This document shows, in pieces, positions 4,862-6,211 of a stretch of 6,211 bases of DNA. The notes under the pieces were generated by a model. The model saw only the letters and a list, made by a program, of their open reading frames with translations, was not told the DNA's origin and made no database searches. The translations under genes were made by a program, and so were the position numbers. Every line of letters starts with the position of its first letter. Position 1 is the stretch's first letter. Location: assembly GCA_028287455.1 (NCBI GenBank), contig JAQBPP010000399.1, positions 1 through 6,211 of the forward strand, written 5' to 3'. Source of the DNA: Bacilli bacterium. Its GTDB lineage: Bacteria; Bacillota; Bacilli; Tumebacillales; JAQBPP01.

Positions 4862-6211
4862 ATGCCTGAATCATTACCTGTGCATGACCGCCGTTGGTAC
4901 GTTCTGTTGACTGTTGGAATTGGCACCTTTTTGTCGTCCTTGAATACGAGCATTATCAATACAGTCCTGCCTGTGATCCAACGTGCCTTACAGGTTACAC
5001 TGAGCCAATCGGAATGGATCGTGCTGATTTATCTGCTTGTCTTGACTTTGTTTCTGCTGCCGATGGGAAGATTGTCGGATGTGTGGGGACATCGACCGAT
5101 TTACCTGTCTGGCTTTGCTCTCTTTACAGTTGCCGCTGTGCTGTGCGGGTTATCGGGCAATTATGTCTCGCTGCTGTGGGGGAGGGCGCTGCTCGCGCTG
5201 GCCGGATCGATGATCCTCGCCGTTGGACCTGCACTTTTGACCAGCACTTTTCCGGCAGATCAAAGAGGACGTGTGCTCGGCATTCAGGCCATTATGACCT
5301 ATATCGGTTTATCGCTTGGCCCAGTGCTGGGAGGTTGGTTAACTCAGTTATGGGGATGGCCAATCACCTTTTTCATCACTGTGCCGTTCGGTTTGGCGGG
5401 CCTGGTATTGGGGTTTTGGTCTGTGCCAAAAGTGGTGTTAGCAGAACGGAAACGTCTGGATCTAAAGGGATTCTTCCTATTCATCATCGGCATGACCTCG
5501 GCCATTTTAGTCTTGAATTCGAATGTGATCACGCAATACCGAACCGTATTCATCGCGTTATTGGTGATTTGTTTTGTGCTCTGTGCGTGGGGCTTTGTAC
5601 ATGCAGAGCGCAGGCAGCCTGATCCGATGCTCGATTTGGCACTATTTCGCTTGCGAAACTTTCGGTTTGGAACGGCGGGGGCAGCGCTGAATTACTTATG
5701 CTTCTTCTTGACCTTGTTCCTGCTGCCGTTCTATTTTGATCAGGTGCTGAACGTTTCCACTGCACGGGCTGGATCGTATTTGGCGATCACCCCTTTAATG
5801 ATGACCGTTTGCGCTCCTATTGCTGGCGTTTTGTCCGACCGGATGGGACCTCGCTTGTTAACCACAGCGGGAATGCTGTTCAGTACATTGGCGCTGATTT
5901 TATTCAGCATCATGGCTAATCTTTCTTCGGCTCCATCAGTGCATGGTGTACTGATTATCGGCCTTGTTCTGGCCGGGCTGGGTACAGGCACATTTGCCGC
6001 CCCGAACAATTCGGCAATTTTGGGAGCCGCACCACGCGGAAAACAAGGAGTGGCGTCCGGCACTTTGGCGACTTTTCGCTATATCGGCATGATGGCAGGG
6101 ATTACAATTGGTGGATCGCTTTTTGACCTACTGCTCGGTTACTTCTCGCGCCGCGGCTGGGGTGGCACTGCCTCGTTTCTTCAATCGTTTTCACTGGTAA
6201 TGTGGGTAGGT
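4862..6211 (+). CDS. MFS transporter, DHA2 (14-helix drug:H+ antiporter) family, C-terminus cut by window edge
   Basis: The frame from ATG 4862 is open for 450 codons to the window end, so only the last few dozen residues are probably missing. It is a cytoplasmic-membrane proton-coupled exporter of the EmrB/QacA type. I count about 13 hydrophobic helices (roughly 13-36, 51-69, 80-98, 104-126, 139-160, 167-187, 202-219, 229-246, 271-291, 305-325, 333-352, 362-382, 402-424), and a fourteenth starts near 439. Motif A GRLSDVWGHRP (69-79) follows helix 2 and a second copy, GVLSDRMGPR (322-331), follows helix 10. Antiporter motif C GLSLGPVLGG (149-158) is intact in helix 5. Two points are unusual. 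The helix-1 motif reads LNTSIINTVLP (27-37), with Asn where Asp is typical. Motif B reads GRALLALAG (107-115), keeping R108 but losing the usual Gln-Gly. The substrate cannot be predicted. It follows the helicase by 64 bases without a terminator, so the two are probably co-transcribed. Confidence 0.94.
   Translation, partial: MPESLPVHDRRWYVLLTVGIGTFLSSLNTSIINTVLPVIQRALQVTLSQSEWIVLIYLLVLTLFLLPMGRLSDVWGHRPIYLSGFALFTVAAVLCGLSGNYVSLLWGRALLALAGSMILAVGPALLTSTFPADQRGRVLGIQAIMTYIGLSLGPVLGGWLTQLWGWPITFFITVPFGLAGLVLGFWSVPKVVLAERKRLDLKGFFLFIIGMTSAILVLNSNVITQYRTVFIALLVICFVLCAWGFVHAERRQPDPMLDLALFRLRNFRFGTAGAALNYLCFFLTLFLLPFYFDQVLNVSTARAGSYLAITPLMMTVCAPIAGVLSDRMGPRLLTTAGMLFSTLALILFSIMANLSSAPSVHGVLIIGLVLAGLGTGTFAAPNNSAILGAAPRGKQGVASGTLATFRYIGMMAGITIGGSLFDLLLGYFSRRGWGGTASFLQSFSLVMWVG

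Noticed and set aside
4894..5622. A 242-codon plus-strand frame inside the transporter
   Set aside because: It is in another frame from the MFS reading frame that starts at 4862 and runs to the window end with clear motifs A and C. Its own translation is Cys/Arg-rich with no family motif.

Overview
The window looks like an ordinary chromosomal stretch of a Gram-positive, Bacillota-type bacterium. A spore-forming Bacillales lineage such as the Paenibacillaceae or Alicyclobacillaceae would fit. This rests on strong AGGAGG-type ribosome-binding sites, moderate GC content, a SWIM-plus-SNF2 helicase architecture typical of Firmicutes, and a CcpA-type cre site. The organism is inferred from these features only.

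Layout. Positions 1-177 hold the first 59 codons of a small unrecognised gene on the minus strand; it runs off the left edge. Positions 178-508 are a divergent intergenic region rich in regulatory signals. They include a 14-bp palindrome, a near-consensus sigma-A promoter (TTGACA, 17 nt, TAATAT), a cre-like site just after the predicted transcription start, and a weak hairpin before the next gene. Positions 509-1456 encode a xylose-isomerase-like TIM-barrel protein (sugar phosphate isomerase/epimerase superfamily). A strong intrinsic terminator follows at 1474-1502. Its U-tract runs into an extended -10 promoter for the next gene, a 1082-residue SWIM zinc-finger/SNF2 helicase (1549-4797). After only 64 bases without a visible terminator comes a DHA2-type 14-helix MFS transporter (from 4862), which is cut by the right edge after 450 codons.

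The genes do not form an evident pathway. The TIM-barrel gene appears to be a single-gene transcription unit under sugar-responsive control (inference from the palindrome and cre site). The helicase and transporter are probably co-transcribed, but no functional link between them is visible. I found no mobile element, tRNA, rRNA, CRISPR array or defence island, and no convincing sign of an undescribed multi-gene system. The most interesting material is the regulatory architecture of 362-421, the apparent replacement of canonical metal ligands in the TIM-barrel protein, and the degenerate MFS motifs in the transporter.
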